From NCBI GenBank assembly GCA_003554345.1, contig PWGE01000269.1:1-11913 (forward strand): a stretch of 11,913 nt of DNA. The letters run 5' to 3'. Of the stretch, positions 1-6,706 are shown piece after piece; the stretch's first letter is position 1, and each line of letters starts with the position of its first letter. The position numbers and the translations under genes were made by a program. The DNA is from T1SED10-198M sp003554345 [NCBI: Candidatus Sumerlaeota bacterium] (GTDB lineage Bacteria; Sumerlaeota; T1SED10-198M). The notes beneath the pieces are model-generated. The model had not been told where the DNA came from, searched no databases, and was given only the letters and a program-made list of their open reading frames with translations.

Positions 1-1192
1 AATTAGCTAAAGGGGCCCGGTCCATCGCATACGACCTGTTCCCTGAAATGCCCATGCCCAACGACGTCCTCCATTTCTTGTCAATCTGATAAATCATCTG
101 GGCCCAGGTTCCCCATGAGGATATTTCATACACCTGAAAAGAAGGTTCGGTTCTCACTGCCACGCCTTCTCCTATTCCTGCATACATTGCTTCCATATTC
201 CGTCCATAGTAACCCTCACCCATCAAGAGAAGTTTTTCTGTCAGAGGAAGACGATAATCCAGGTTAACCGACCAGGTGTCTGCGCGTTTTTTATTATCAG
301 AAACATTCGTTTCGTGATATTCTTTTCTGCCAAAATGACCGGATACTCCTACTTCTGAATTGTTCTCCGTCAAGCCGGGAAAATTATAAGAAGTACGCGC
401 CTGTAGCACAGGCCCTCCGGAATCCTGTCCAAAACCCTGTGCTCCGGCATGAAGATGATCATCATGATACCGGGTATTGACATCCCTGGGAGAAGATAAT
501 GCCATCTCTGCTTTAAACGCTCTGTCTTCGTCTCTTTGAAATAAACGGGTCAGACGAATCTGGGGAGATCGGAAGCCCGCATTTCCTGCATGGGAACGCA
601 CACCCAGATCAAGAGTCTGTGGTGCGAGAGGAGAAATCACATCCCAGGTTTGTCCGGCTAACAAGCTCCAATCACCGGGATAATCAAGCTCAAGAAAAGC
701 ATGTCTCAGACGCATATGCGCCCTGTCCTGTCTCTCCGCCGCATCATTCATACCATAAAAATCCACCTCGATGTTTCCTCTTTTTTGCACATAATCCTCT
801 TCAGGACCGAGAATGGAGAGACCCAGGCGGGTTTGACGTGCCGTCATGGAAAAATCGCTATCCGTCCGGTCAGGTAAAGCAAAGAAAGAAACACCGTCTA
901 ATCCTGCAACTTTAGAACTGTTCCAGATAGCGTCAAATTTAATCATACCGTAAAACTCCAGCTGGTACCTGGTATCAAAAAGGTCGCGGACCGTAGGTAA
1001 TTCCTGTTTCTCATAACGCTTCTGTTCCTCCGCCAGGTCAGACATCACCTCTTTCATGGCGGCCATTTCCTGCTCTAATTCCTGGATACGTCTTTGAACT
1101 AATTCCACATCCTCCGAAGAAGAGCTTGCTCCCTCCCCCATGCCTGTCAGAAAAAAAATGATAAACATGCCAATAATAGCTGCCTTCTTCAT
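1..1192 (-). CDS. DcaP-like outer-membrane porin, N-terminal part (runs off the left edge)
   Basis: This is the N-terminal 397 codons of an outer-membrane beta-barrel protein; the C-terminus and stop lie beyond base 1. The start is the ATG at 1192-1190, supported by a strong Shine-Dalgarno GAGGTGG (1203-1197) a few bases upstream. Residues 1-22 form a classical signal peptide (MKKAAIIGMF start, hydrophobic core, small residues near GEGAS). Residues about 27-63 form a heptad-rich coiled coil (VQRRIQELEQEMAAMKEVM), as seen at the N-terminus of trimeric DcaP-type porins. From about residue 78 the text becomes alternating beta-strand, with FYGMIKFDAIW, ARQTRLGLSI, GNIEVDFYG, LRHAFLELDYPGDWSLLAGQTWDV and later similar strands. 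DcaP-like porins pass small, often anionic, solutes across the outer membrane; the substrate here cannot be read. It is transcribed away from all the other genes. The broad porin assignment is firm, the DcaP family name less so. Confidence 0.78.
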   Translation of the reverse strand, partial: MKKAAIIGMFIIFFLTGMGEGASSSSEDVELVQRRIQELEQEMAAMKEVMSDLAEEQKRYEKQELPTVRDLFDTRYQLEFYGMIKFDAIWNSSKVAGLDGVSFFALPDRTDSDFSMTARQTRLGLSILGPEEDYVQKRGNIEVDFYGMNDAAERQDRAHMRLRHAFLELDYPGDWSLLAGQTWDVISPLAPQTLDLGVRSHAGNAGFRSPQIRLTRLFQRDEDRAFKAEMALSSPRDVNTRYHDDHLHAGAQGFGQDSGGPVLQARTSYNFPGLTENNSEVGVSGHFGRKEYHETNVSDNKKRADTWSVNLDYRLPLTEKLLLMGEGYYGRNMEAMYAGIGEGVAVRTEPSFQVYEISSWGTWAQMIYQIDKKWRTSLGMGISGNRSYAMDRAPLAN

Positions 1193-1302
1193 AAGTCCAC
1201 CTCAGTTATATGGTATTGTCATCTATCAATGTGCTTATTTTAATGCATTTTTATTATATAACCAAATTATTTTTTACAGCTGGTCTACTGAAAAGGCATG
1301 GT

Positions 1303-1330
1303 TTGCTTAACTGATTACTCTTGTTATAAT
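1303..1330 (+). promoter_or_regulatory. Probable sigma-70 type promoter with extended -10, driving yggT and the downstream run
   Basis: A -35-like TTGCTT (1303-1308) is followed by a 16-base spacer and a perfect TATAAT (1325-1330). TG at 1322-1323, one base before the hexamer, makes it an extended -10. Transcription would start near 1336-1338, in or next to the 8-base palindrome ATTCGAAT (1331-1338), leaving a leader of roughly 27-30 bases before yggT at 1365. The opposite strand of this divergent region should also carry the porin promoter. An ATTATA at 1253-1258 reads as TATAAT on the minus strand, but I see no good -35 at the right distance. Confidence 0.6.
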
Positions 1331-1364
1331 ATTCGAATTCAAATAAAGATGTAAAGTACATGAA

Positions 1365-1685
1365 ATGAATGTTTTAATCGGGAATTTTCTTATAGCTCTT
1401 GGGCAGATTGGAAACATGATAATAAATCTTTACATCATGCTCATTATTATTCGTATCATCCTTTCCTGGTTACAGATATCGCCTTATTCCAATCAGGTGG
1501 CTCATTTTTTCTATATTATTACAGACCCTTATCTTCGTTTTTTTCGCAAAATCATTCCCCCTTTTCCAGCAGGCACAGCTTATATCGATTTTTCACCCAT
1601 TTTAGGGATAGTTATTCTGATGTTCGCCAGAACTTTTATTCTGAATACCCTTACCACATGGGGACAACAACTCGTGGGTGGTTGA
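1365..1685 (+). CDS. yggT: YggT family integral membrane protein
   Basis: This 106-residue protein has the usual YggT pattern: two hydrophobic segments (about residues 10-36 and 74-98) separated by a polar stretch. The conserved wording is visible in IIRIILSWLQISPYSN followed by ITDPYLRFFRKIIPPF, matching the family's RxxLSW...P followed by TDPxLxPxRRxIPP. The exact function is unsettled; family members are linked to osmotic or ion homeostasis and to cell-division or photosystem-associated roles in different lineages. The start is ATG 1365, which lacks an evident Shine-Dalgarno and is preceded by tiny ATG-stop units (1349-1354 and 1360-1368), so initiation may be unusual. The stop is 3 bases before the next gene, yggU, a pairing common in bacteria. 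It is the first gene after the divergent promoter. Confidence 0.88.
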   Translation: MNVLIGNFLIALGQIGNMIINLYIMLIIIRIILSWLQISPYSNQVAHFFYIITDPYLRFFRKIIPPFPAGTAYIDFSPILGIVILMFARTFILNTLTTWGQQLVGG

Positions 1686-1688
1686 TAC

Positions 1689-1997
1689 ATGACAAGCGCC
1701 AGTAAAGCATACATGAAAGAAACTGCCAACGGCATTCTGCTTTCTCTTTATATTCAGCCCCGTGCCCCCAAAAACGAGATATGCGGCTTATTTAATAATT
1801 CTCTTAAGATGAAAGTAAATGCGCTTCCCGCCAAAAACCAGGCTAACCAGGAAGTGAAAAGATTTCTCAGCCGTCAGCTAGGTCTTTCCCGTTCTCAAGT
1901 GGAGATTCGCCATGGGAAGAAAAGTCGCATGAAAACAGTACTTCTCCATACCACACATCCCGACGTAAAAAATATCCTCTATCAATGGGAGGGATAA
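1689..1997 (+). CDS. yggU: DUF167 / YggU family protein
   Basis: This small soluble protein of 102 residues belongs to the DUF167 (YggU) family. The family core is readable from about residue 13 to 87. It has a hydrophobic beta-strand followed by QPRAPKNEI, then LKMKVNALPAKNQANQEV, which corresponds to the family's LKVxVxAPPxxGKANxAL, and lastly LGLSRSQVEIRHGKKSRMKTVLL, which corresponds to the conserved VxIxxGxxSRxKxVxI. The biochemical function is not established. It starts 3 bases after yggT stops, and the ATG at 1689 has only a weak GGTGG-like ribosome site. Its own end overlaps the strong Shine-Dalgarno of the next gene. The yggT-yggU adjacency is widespread, which supports both calls. 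Confidence 0.88.
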   Translation: MTSASKAYMKETANGILLSLYIQPRAPKNEICGLFNNSLKMKVNALPAKNQANQEVKRFLSRQLGLSRSQVEIRHGKKSRMKTVLLHTTHPDVKNILYQWEG

Positions 1998-2001
1998 TAT
2001 A

Positions 2002-2835
2002 ATGGGACAATTATTACAACAGATTCAAGAATCAGCAAACTATCTTAAAGAGCGTTTACCTGGCACCCCAAAAATAGGCATTGTTCTTGGTACCGGTTTA
2101 GGAGGGCTTGCTGATAAAATCAAGGATCCAGTCAAAATCCCTTATGGGGATATTCCTCACTTTCCCACCTCTACCGTGGTAAGCCATAAAGGGAATCTTG
2201 TGTATGGTACCTTACATGGGACAGGGATTTTATTGCTTCAGGGAAGGTTTCATTTTTATGAGGGTTACAGTATGCAGAAAATAACCTTTCCTATTCGGGT
2301 ATTCAAAGCCCTGGGAGGCAAATATCTTCTTCTTTCCAATGCCGCGGGCGGTATGAATCCTCTTTACAAAAGAGGAGACCTTATGGTCATAGAGGACCAG
2401 ATAAATTTAATGGGAGACAATCCCCTTATCGGGCCCAATGAAGATGAGTTGGGTCCTCGTTTCCCCGATATGTCGGAACCTTACTCCAAAGACCTGATGG
2501 ACCTTGCCATCGATATAGGTCTGAACAACAACATTTATCTTCACAAAGGAGTGCTGGTAGGAGTCGCCGGTCCCAACCTGGAAACACGTGCCGAATATCG
2601 TTTTCTCAGGACCATCGGAGCCGACATGGTGGGAATGTCTACTATTCCCGAAGTACTTGTCGCTGTTCACAGCAATTTAAAAGTGCTGGCTATTTCGATA
2701 GTAACAGACGAATGTTTTCCGGACTGCCTGGAACCAGTCAGTGTGGAAAAAATTATTGCGGCGGCAGAAGAAGCAGAACCCAAGCTGTCCACTATTTTTA
2801 TGGGAGTCATAGAAGAATTATCATCAAAACAATAA
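2002..2835 (+). CDS. Purine nucleoside phosphorylase, trimeric (high-molecular-weight substrate class) family
   Basis: The 277-residue protein belongs to the PNP/MTAP family, which cleaves purine nucleosides with phosphate to give free base and ribose 1-phosphate in salvage. Phosphate-site motifs are GIVLGTGLGG (26-35), SHKGNLVYG (61-69) and RFHFYEGY (82-89, including the equivalents of human His86 and Glu89). Base and ribose residues appear in NAAGG (113-117), GPNLET with Glu194 (equivalent to human Glu201), and GMSTIPEV (211-218) with Met212. The residue after the base-loop threonine is Asp236, where human PNP has Asn243, and the histidine matching human His257 is absent. As I recall, Bacteroidetes-type enzymes show a similar TDxCxPD loop. 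Specificity for 6-oxo or 6-amino purines is therefore open, and I avoid the symbol punA or deoD. The ATG at 2002 has a clear GGGAGGG Shine-Dalgarno (1987-1993). Confidence 0.9.
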   Translation: MGQLLQQIQESANYLKERLPGTPKIGIVLGTGLGGLADKIKDPVKIPYGDIPHFPTSTVVSHKGNLVYGTLHGTGILLLQGRFHFYEGYSMQKITFPIRVFKALGGKYLLLSNAAGGMNPLYKRGDLMVIEDQINLMGDNPLIGPNEDELGPRFPDMSEPYSKDLMDLAIDIGLNNNIYLHKGVLVGVAGPNLETRAEYRFLRTIGADMVGMSTIPEVLVAVHSNLKVLAISIVTDECFPDCLEPVSVEKIIAAAEEAEPKLSTIFMGVIEELSSKQ

Positions 2836-2859
2836 ATTTCGAAGGAGTATTCTGAAAGT

Positions 2860-5667
2860 ATGGATTATAAAGACACCCTGAATCTTCCCAAATCTATTTT
2901 CCCTATGAAAGCCCGGCTGGGAAAAAATGAGCCCCAAAGAGTGGAATCATGGAAAGAGAAAGACATCTATTCCATCATACTCCATAAAAAACAGAAAAAC
3001 CCTCTTTTTCTTTTACACGATGGCCCCCCTTACGCTAACGGAAACATTCATATCGGTCATGCTCTGAATAAAATCCTCAAAGATATCATCAATAAGTATA
3101 AACTGCTGGACGGATATTCCACGCCTTATGTACCCGGTTGGGATTGCCATGGTCTTCCTATCGAACATAAAGTCTGTTCCAACCTGCCCCCGGAAAAACT
3201 GGCATCCATGTCGAAGCTTGAAGTACGTAAAAAATGCCGCGATTATGCCCTTAAATATCTCCATTTGCAAAAGGAGGAATTTCAACGGCTGGGTTGTCTT
3301 GGAGATTGGGAAAACCCGTACCTTACGTTAGATCCTTCTTATGAGAAGGGCGTTCTGCAGGTTTTAAAAAAACTGGTAGAAAAAGGAACTGTTTACAAAA
3401 GCCTTAAACCAGTATCCTGGTGCGCCCGATGTGAGACGGCTCTTGCCGAAGCAGAAGTAGAATACCACGATCATACTTCTCCCTCTATATTTGTATCCTT
3501 TCCGGTGATAAAAGGGGAAAAGCAAGATATTTCTTTAGATAATCTCTATTTCGTCATCTGGACAACGACCCCCTGGACCCTCCCTGCAAATGTCGGTATC
3601 TGTCTTCATCCCGACTTCACCTATGTCATCGCCCGTGATGAAGATGGCAACAGGTATATTGTAGCCAGAGAACTTCTGGAAAGCTTTTCTGAAAAAAGCG
3701 GTAAAAAACTGACCGTTGTAGATAAACATGCCGGAAGTTACCTGGAAGGGTTCATCTGTCAGCATCCTTTTATTAAAGAAAGAAAATCCCGGGTTGTCCT
3801 TGATGATTATGTCACCCTGGAACAGGGGACCGGTTGTGTGCATATAGCACCCGGCCACGGCCAGGAAGACTACCTGATCGGACTCAAGTATGACCTGCCA
3901 GTGCTTGCCCCTGTGGATGATGATGGCCGTTTTACGGAAGATTTCAGCGATTGCCAGGGGAAAATGGTCTTCGAAGCTGACAGTCAAATAATCGAAATCC
4001 TCAAAGAATCCAACAACCTTCTGGCTGTAGAAAAGTTGCCCCATTCTTATCCTCATTGCTGGCGTTGCAAAAAACCTGTTATCATGCGGGCAACTGAACA
4101 ATGGTTCATTTCCATAGATCATGACCATCTTCGAGAACAGGCTCTGCAGGAGTGCGACAAAGTCCAATGGATTCCTGGATGGGGTAAAGAACGTATAAGA
4201 AATATGATAAGTTCTCGCAGTGACTGGTGTATTTCCCGCCAGAGAAGCTGGGGTGTCCCCATCCCTGCCTTTCAATGCACTTCCTGCGGAACAGCTCTTT
4301 TGAAACCGGAACTTATTGAATTTTTCATGGAAATCGTCAAAAAAGAAGGGACGGATGCCTGGTTCTCCAAAGAAACCAGCGAGCTCTTACCGGAAGGATA
4401 CCAATGTCCTGAATGTGATAATAGCTCCTTTGAAAAAGAAAACAATATCATCGACGTCTGGTTTGAATCCGGCGTCAGTCATCATTCCGTAATGGATGAA
4501 CGACCCGAATTACAGGCACCGGCTGATTTATACCTGGAAGGAAGTGACCAGCACAGGGGTTGGTTTCAGAGTTCTCTGCTGACCAGTGTGGCGTACCGGA
4601 ATACAGCTCCGTTCAGGAAGGTTCTGACCCATGGGTTTCTCCTCGACGGTAAGGGCAAAGCCATGCATAAATCAGCAGGAAATGCTATTTCTCCTATCGA
4701 TACCTGTCACAAACTGGGTGCTGATATTTTAAGACTATGGGTTTCCTCAGAAAATTACCGGGAAGATGTCCGGCTTTCTGAAGAAATACTTCAGCGGATG
4801 TCCGACGCTTACCGGAAAATACGCAATTCAATCCGCTTCATAATTAACAACCTCTCTGATTATAATCCTGAAAAAGACGAAGTCTCTTTTGAAGATTTTA
4901 CTATTCTGGATAAGTACCAGTATTCCCGTTTGCAGTCTCTTTCTCTATCTCTGCAGGAAGCCTATGAACAGTTTGCTATTTACAGGGTTTTTCACCTTAT
5001 TTACAATTTTGTAGTACGGGACCTGAGCTCCTTTTACCTGGATATTGTTAAAGACAGACTTTACACCTTTGCCCGGGACAGTAAAGAACGGCGGGGTACT
5101 CAAACCGTTCTTTACCATACCCTTCGGACCATTACCCTTTACCTGGCACCTATCCTTTCCTTTACCGCTGAAGAAATCTGGGAATACCTGCCCGGGGAAA
5201 AAGAAGAGACTGTATTTCTGGAAGAGTTTCCCTCTATTGATAAAACGCATCAGAATACCGACCTGGAAAATGATTTTTCAATTCTGCTCCAGCTCAAAAA
5301 TCTGGTAAATAAAGAAATAGAGAATAAACGCGATAAAAAAATAATCGGTCATTCTCTGGAAACAAAAGTAACCCTGTTCTTTGAAGATAAGGAGACAAAA
5401 GCAGTTGTCGAAAAATACCGTCATTGGCTGAAAGCAATTTTTATTGCCTCTGAAGTACATATTGCGTCTGAAGTGCCCCGGGAAGCTTTTACTGATGAAC
5501 AAATCATGAAGAATGTTTATGTTAGTGTGGACAAAAAACCCGGGATCAAATGTCCCCGTTGCTGGAAAACCTTTGACGAAGAAAACATAGATGAAAGAAA
5601 AGGGATCTGTAATAAATGTGTACAGACCCTTCATTATATAGAGAAGATGGAGGCTGGCGATGCGTAA
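2860..5667 (+). CDS. ileS: Isoleucyl-tRNA synthetase (class I aminoacyl-tRNA synthetase)
   Basis: IleS charges tRNA-Ile with isoleucine in the cytoplasm. The 935-residue length is normal for the bacterial type. The HIGH signature is intact at 64-67 (GNIHIGHALNK). The editing domain follows after about residue 190, with TTTPWTLPAN and EQGTGCVHIAPGHGQED. The second class I signature is KAMHKSAGN (600-608), where His603 replaces the first Ser of KMSKS. The anticodon-binding domain follows (YREDVRLSEEILQRMSDAYRK region). The protein ends in the zinc ribbon typical of bacterial IleS, with cysteines 898, 901, 917 and 920. A Shine-Dalgarno AAGGAG (2842-2847) sits 12 bases before the ATG, slightly far. 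The 24-base gap after the PNP gene leaves no room for a T-box leader. The last 8 bases overlap the next gene. Confidence 0.98.
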   Translation: MDYKDTLNLPKSIFPMKARLGKNEPQRVESWKEKDIYSIILHKKQKNPLFLLHDGPPYANGNIHIGHALNKILKDIINKYKLLDGYSTPYVPGWDCHGLPIEHKVCSNLPPEKLASMSKLEVRKKCRDYALKYLHLQKEEFQRLGCLGDWENPYLTLDPSYEKGVLQVLKKLVEKGTVYKSLKPVSWCARCETALAEAEVEYHDHTSPSIFVSFPVIKGEKQDISLDNLYFVIWTTTPWTLPANVGICLHPDFTYVIARDEDGNRYIVARELLESFSEKSGKKLTVVDKHAGSYLEGFICQHPFIKERKSRVVLDDYVTLEQGTGCVHIAPGHGQEDYLIGLKYDLPVLAPVDDDGRFTEDFSDCQGKMVFEADSQIIEILKESNNLLAVEKLPHSYPHCWRCKKPVIMRATEQWFISIDHDHLREQALQECDKVQWIPGWGKERIRNMISSRSDWCISRQRSWGVPIPAFQCTSCGTALLKPELIEFFMEIVKKEGTDAWFSKETSELLPEGYQCPECDNSSFEKENNIIDVWFESGVSHHSVMDERPELQAPADLYLEGSDQHRGWFQSSLLTSVAYRNTAPFRKVLTHGFLLDGKGKAMHKSAGNAISPIDTCHKLGADILRLWVSSENYREDVRLSEEILQRMSDAYRKIRNSIRFIINNLSDYNPEKDEVSFEDFTILDKYQYSRLQSLSLSLQEAYEQFAIYRVFHLIYNFVVRDLSSFYLDIVKDRLYTFARDSKERRGTQTVLYHTLRTITLYLAPILSFTAEEIWEYLPGEKEETVFLEEFPSIDKTHQNTDLENDFSILLQLKNLVNKEIENKRDKKIIGHSLETKVTLFFEDKETKAVVEKYRHWLKAIFIASEVHIASEVPREAFTDEQIMKNVYVSVDKKPGIKCPRCWKTFDEENIDERKGICNKCVQTLHYIEKMEAGDA

Positions 5668-6043
5668 GACAGAATTGACAAAGCTAAAAACAATGCTTCA
5701 AAAGGAGAAGGAACACCTTGATAAAGAGCTCGACCATTTTGAATCATTGCTTCTTTCTAAAACGATGAAGGAAGCAGGTGGGGACCTTTCAAGTTGTACC
5801 ACTCATAAGGCAGATCAGGCAAGTGATATTGATGAAAATCAGAAATTGTTTATTATCATGGAACGGGTCCAGAAGCGTCTGAAAGACGTCGATGAAGCTC
5901 TTAGTAAAATAGAAAATGGAGACTTTGGTTCGTGTCGCTACTGTGGTAAAAAAATCCAGTTAGAACGCTTAATGGCTAAACCTCATGCCGAACTTTGTAT
6001 TGAATGTCGTGAAGAAATGGACGCCTCTGAAAATAATCATTAA
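5660..6043 (+). CDS. TraR/DksA family zinc-finger protein (probable RNA polymerase secondary-channel regulator)
   Basis: The 127-residue protein has the layout of the TraR/DksA/YteA group: an N-terminal helix (1-38), a linker, a second helix (about 60-87) forming a coiled coil, and a C-terminal C4 zinc finger. The zinc cysteines are 92, 95, 113 and 116 (CRYCG and CIEC). The helix tip carries HKADQASD (49-56) with acidic residues Asp52 and Asp56, resembling the HxADxAxD motif of the YteA/TraR subgroup rather than canonical DksA. DksA binds in the RNA polymerase secondary channel and works with ppGpp; whether this relative does so is inferred. The ATG overlaps the ileS stop by 8 bases (ATGCGTAA) and has a GGAGG site at 5648-5652. 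An ileS-traR-lspA order is familiar from several Gram-negative groups. Confidence 0.9.
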   Translation: MRKTELTKLKTMLQKEKEHLDKELDHFESLLLSKTMKEAGGDLSSCTTHKADQASDIDENQKLFIIMERVQKRLKDVDEALSKIENGDFGSCRYCGKKIQLERLMAKPHAELCIECREEMDASENNH

Positions 6044-6083
6044 GCACCTGCATATTTCCACAGATAAACAAACAAGGAGGGCG

Positions 6084-6196
6084 GCAGGAAGGAATTTATA
6101 AGGATTTCGAAGAGAAGAGGCCGAAAGAAGAGTTTCCTTGCTTGCGAGTCTTGAGCAATTACAACCTTCTGTTCTTCTCTGAACATTCCTTCCTTC
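6084..6196 (+). repeat. Nested inverted repeats in the leader of lspA, potential RNA structure
   Basis: This lies in the 162-base gap between the traR/dksA stop and the lspA ATG, the largest non-coding gap in the plus-strand run. AGGAAGGAAT (6086-6095) is an exact reverse complement of ATTCCTTCCT (6185-6194). Inside it, AGAGAAGA (6111-6118) pairs with TCTTCTCT (6173-6180), and within that TTGCT (6138-6142) pairs with AGCAA (6154-6158), plus a short GAAA (6123-6126) and TTTC (6133-6136) hairpin. Together they could fold the leader into one long interrupted stem ending 9 bases before the lspA ATG at 6206. A perfect Shine-Dalgarno-like AAGGAGGG (6074-6081) sits upstream with no ATG or GTG near it. 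The arms are purine-rich against pyrimidine-rich, so part of the pairing could be due to composition. It is not a recognised riboswitch or T-box. Confidence 0.45.
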
Positions 6197-6205
6197 TTGA
6201 TATTT

Positions 6206-6706
6206 ATGGCCCGGGAAAATGCATGCAATAATTACATAAAAGCCGGTATTCTTCTTGTACTCTTCATTATTCTGGATCTGCTCACCAAGTGGCTTGTTAT
6301 CAGTTACCTGGATGACATTATTCGCCCTTTGCCCGGCGTCATTTCTCTGGAAAAAACACAAAACCCGGGTATTGCCCTGGGAATGTTGCCGGGTGCCCAA
6401 AATATTCTTCCCTTTGTAATACCGGTTGGCATTGTCATTATAGCTTTCTTCTTATGGAAGACTCCTCCATCTAAACCGTGGGAATTTTATGGATACGTAT
6501 GTATTTTAGGCGGGGCTATTGGTAATTATATCGACCGTATACTCAATGGAAAAGTAACTGATTTTATTCGCATGGACTTTCTGGGGCATCTTTTCCCCTA
6601 CATCTTTAATGTGGCCGATATCATTATCTGTACAGGAGTAGGTTTTGTCATTCTCCAGCTTATACTTGATATGAGGAGGAAATCCCATGTATCCGATTCT
6701 GCTTAG
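6206..6706 (+). CDS. lspA: Lipoprotein signal peptidase (signal peptidase II)
   Basis: LspA is an inner-membrane aspartyl protease that removes the signal peptide of diacylglyceryl-modified prolipoproteins before the lipidated cysteine. The 166-residue length is typical, with four membrane segments (about 12-36, 64-84, 93-108 and 132-154). Signature residues are TQNPGIALG (51-59), GGAIGNYIDR (102-111), and the catalytic aspartates Asp119 in VTDF and Asp138 in FNVAD, 19 residues apart as in characterised LspA. I chose the ATG at 6206; an in-frame TTG at 6197 would add three residues. Neither has a visible Shine-Dalgarno, because the bases just upstream are pyrimidine-rich and form one arm of an inverted repeat. 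The gene overlaps lgt by 20 bases, so both lipoprotein-processing enzymes would be made from one message. Confidence 0.96.
   Translation: MARENACNNYIKAGILLVLFIILDLLTKWLVISYLDDIIRPLPGVISLEKTQNPGIALGMLPGAQNILPFVIPVGIVIIAFFLWKTPPSKPWEFYGYVCILGGAIGNYIDRILNGKVTDFIRMDFLGHLFPYIFNVADIIICTGVGFVILQLILDMRRKSHVSDSA

Noticed and set aside
619-915. A 98-codon plus-strand frame in the first kilobase
   Set aside because: It is opposite the porin, whose minus-strand translation gives signal peptide, coiled coil and beta-strands without interruption.
1230-1290. AT-rich stretch in the divergent region as a terminator or origin
   Set aside because: No GC-rich stem with a following T-run and no DnaA-box-like repeats are visible; it is simple AT-richness expected of a promoter region.
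2836-2859. A T-box leader for ileS
   Set aside because: Only 24 bases separate the two genes, too few for a T-box, and no T-box sequence is present.
3535-4275. A 246-codon open frame on the minus strand inside ileS
   Set aside because: It lies wholly opposite the editing domain of a well-conserved ileS, shows no family resemblance and no ribosome site; it is an antisense shadow.
6197-6205. TTG at 6197 as an earlier lspA start
   Set aside because: It adds only three residues, has no ribosome site, and an in-frame ATG follows at 6206. The upstream frame is closed by a TGA at 6152-6154, so no longer N-terminus exists.
5969-6400. Minus-strand open frames across the traR/dksA end, the gap and the lspA start
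   Set aside because: They cover clearly conserved coding regions on the other strand and have no recognisable motifs. The gap itself is better read as a leader with inverted repeats.
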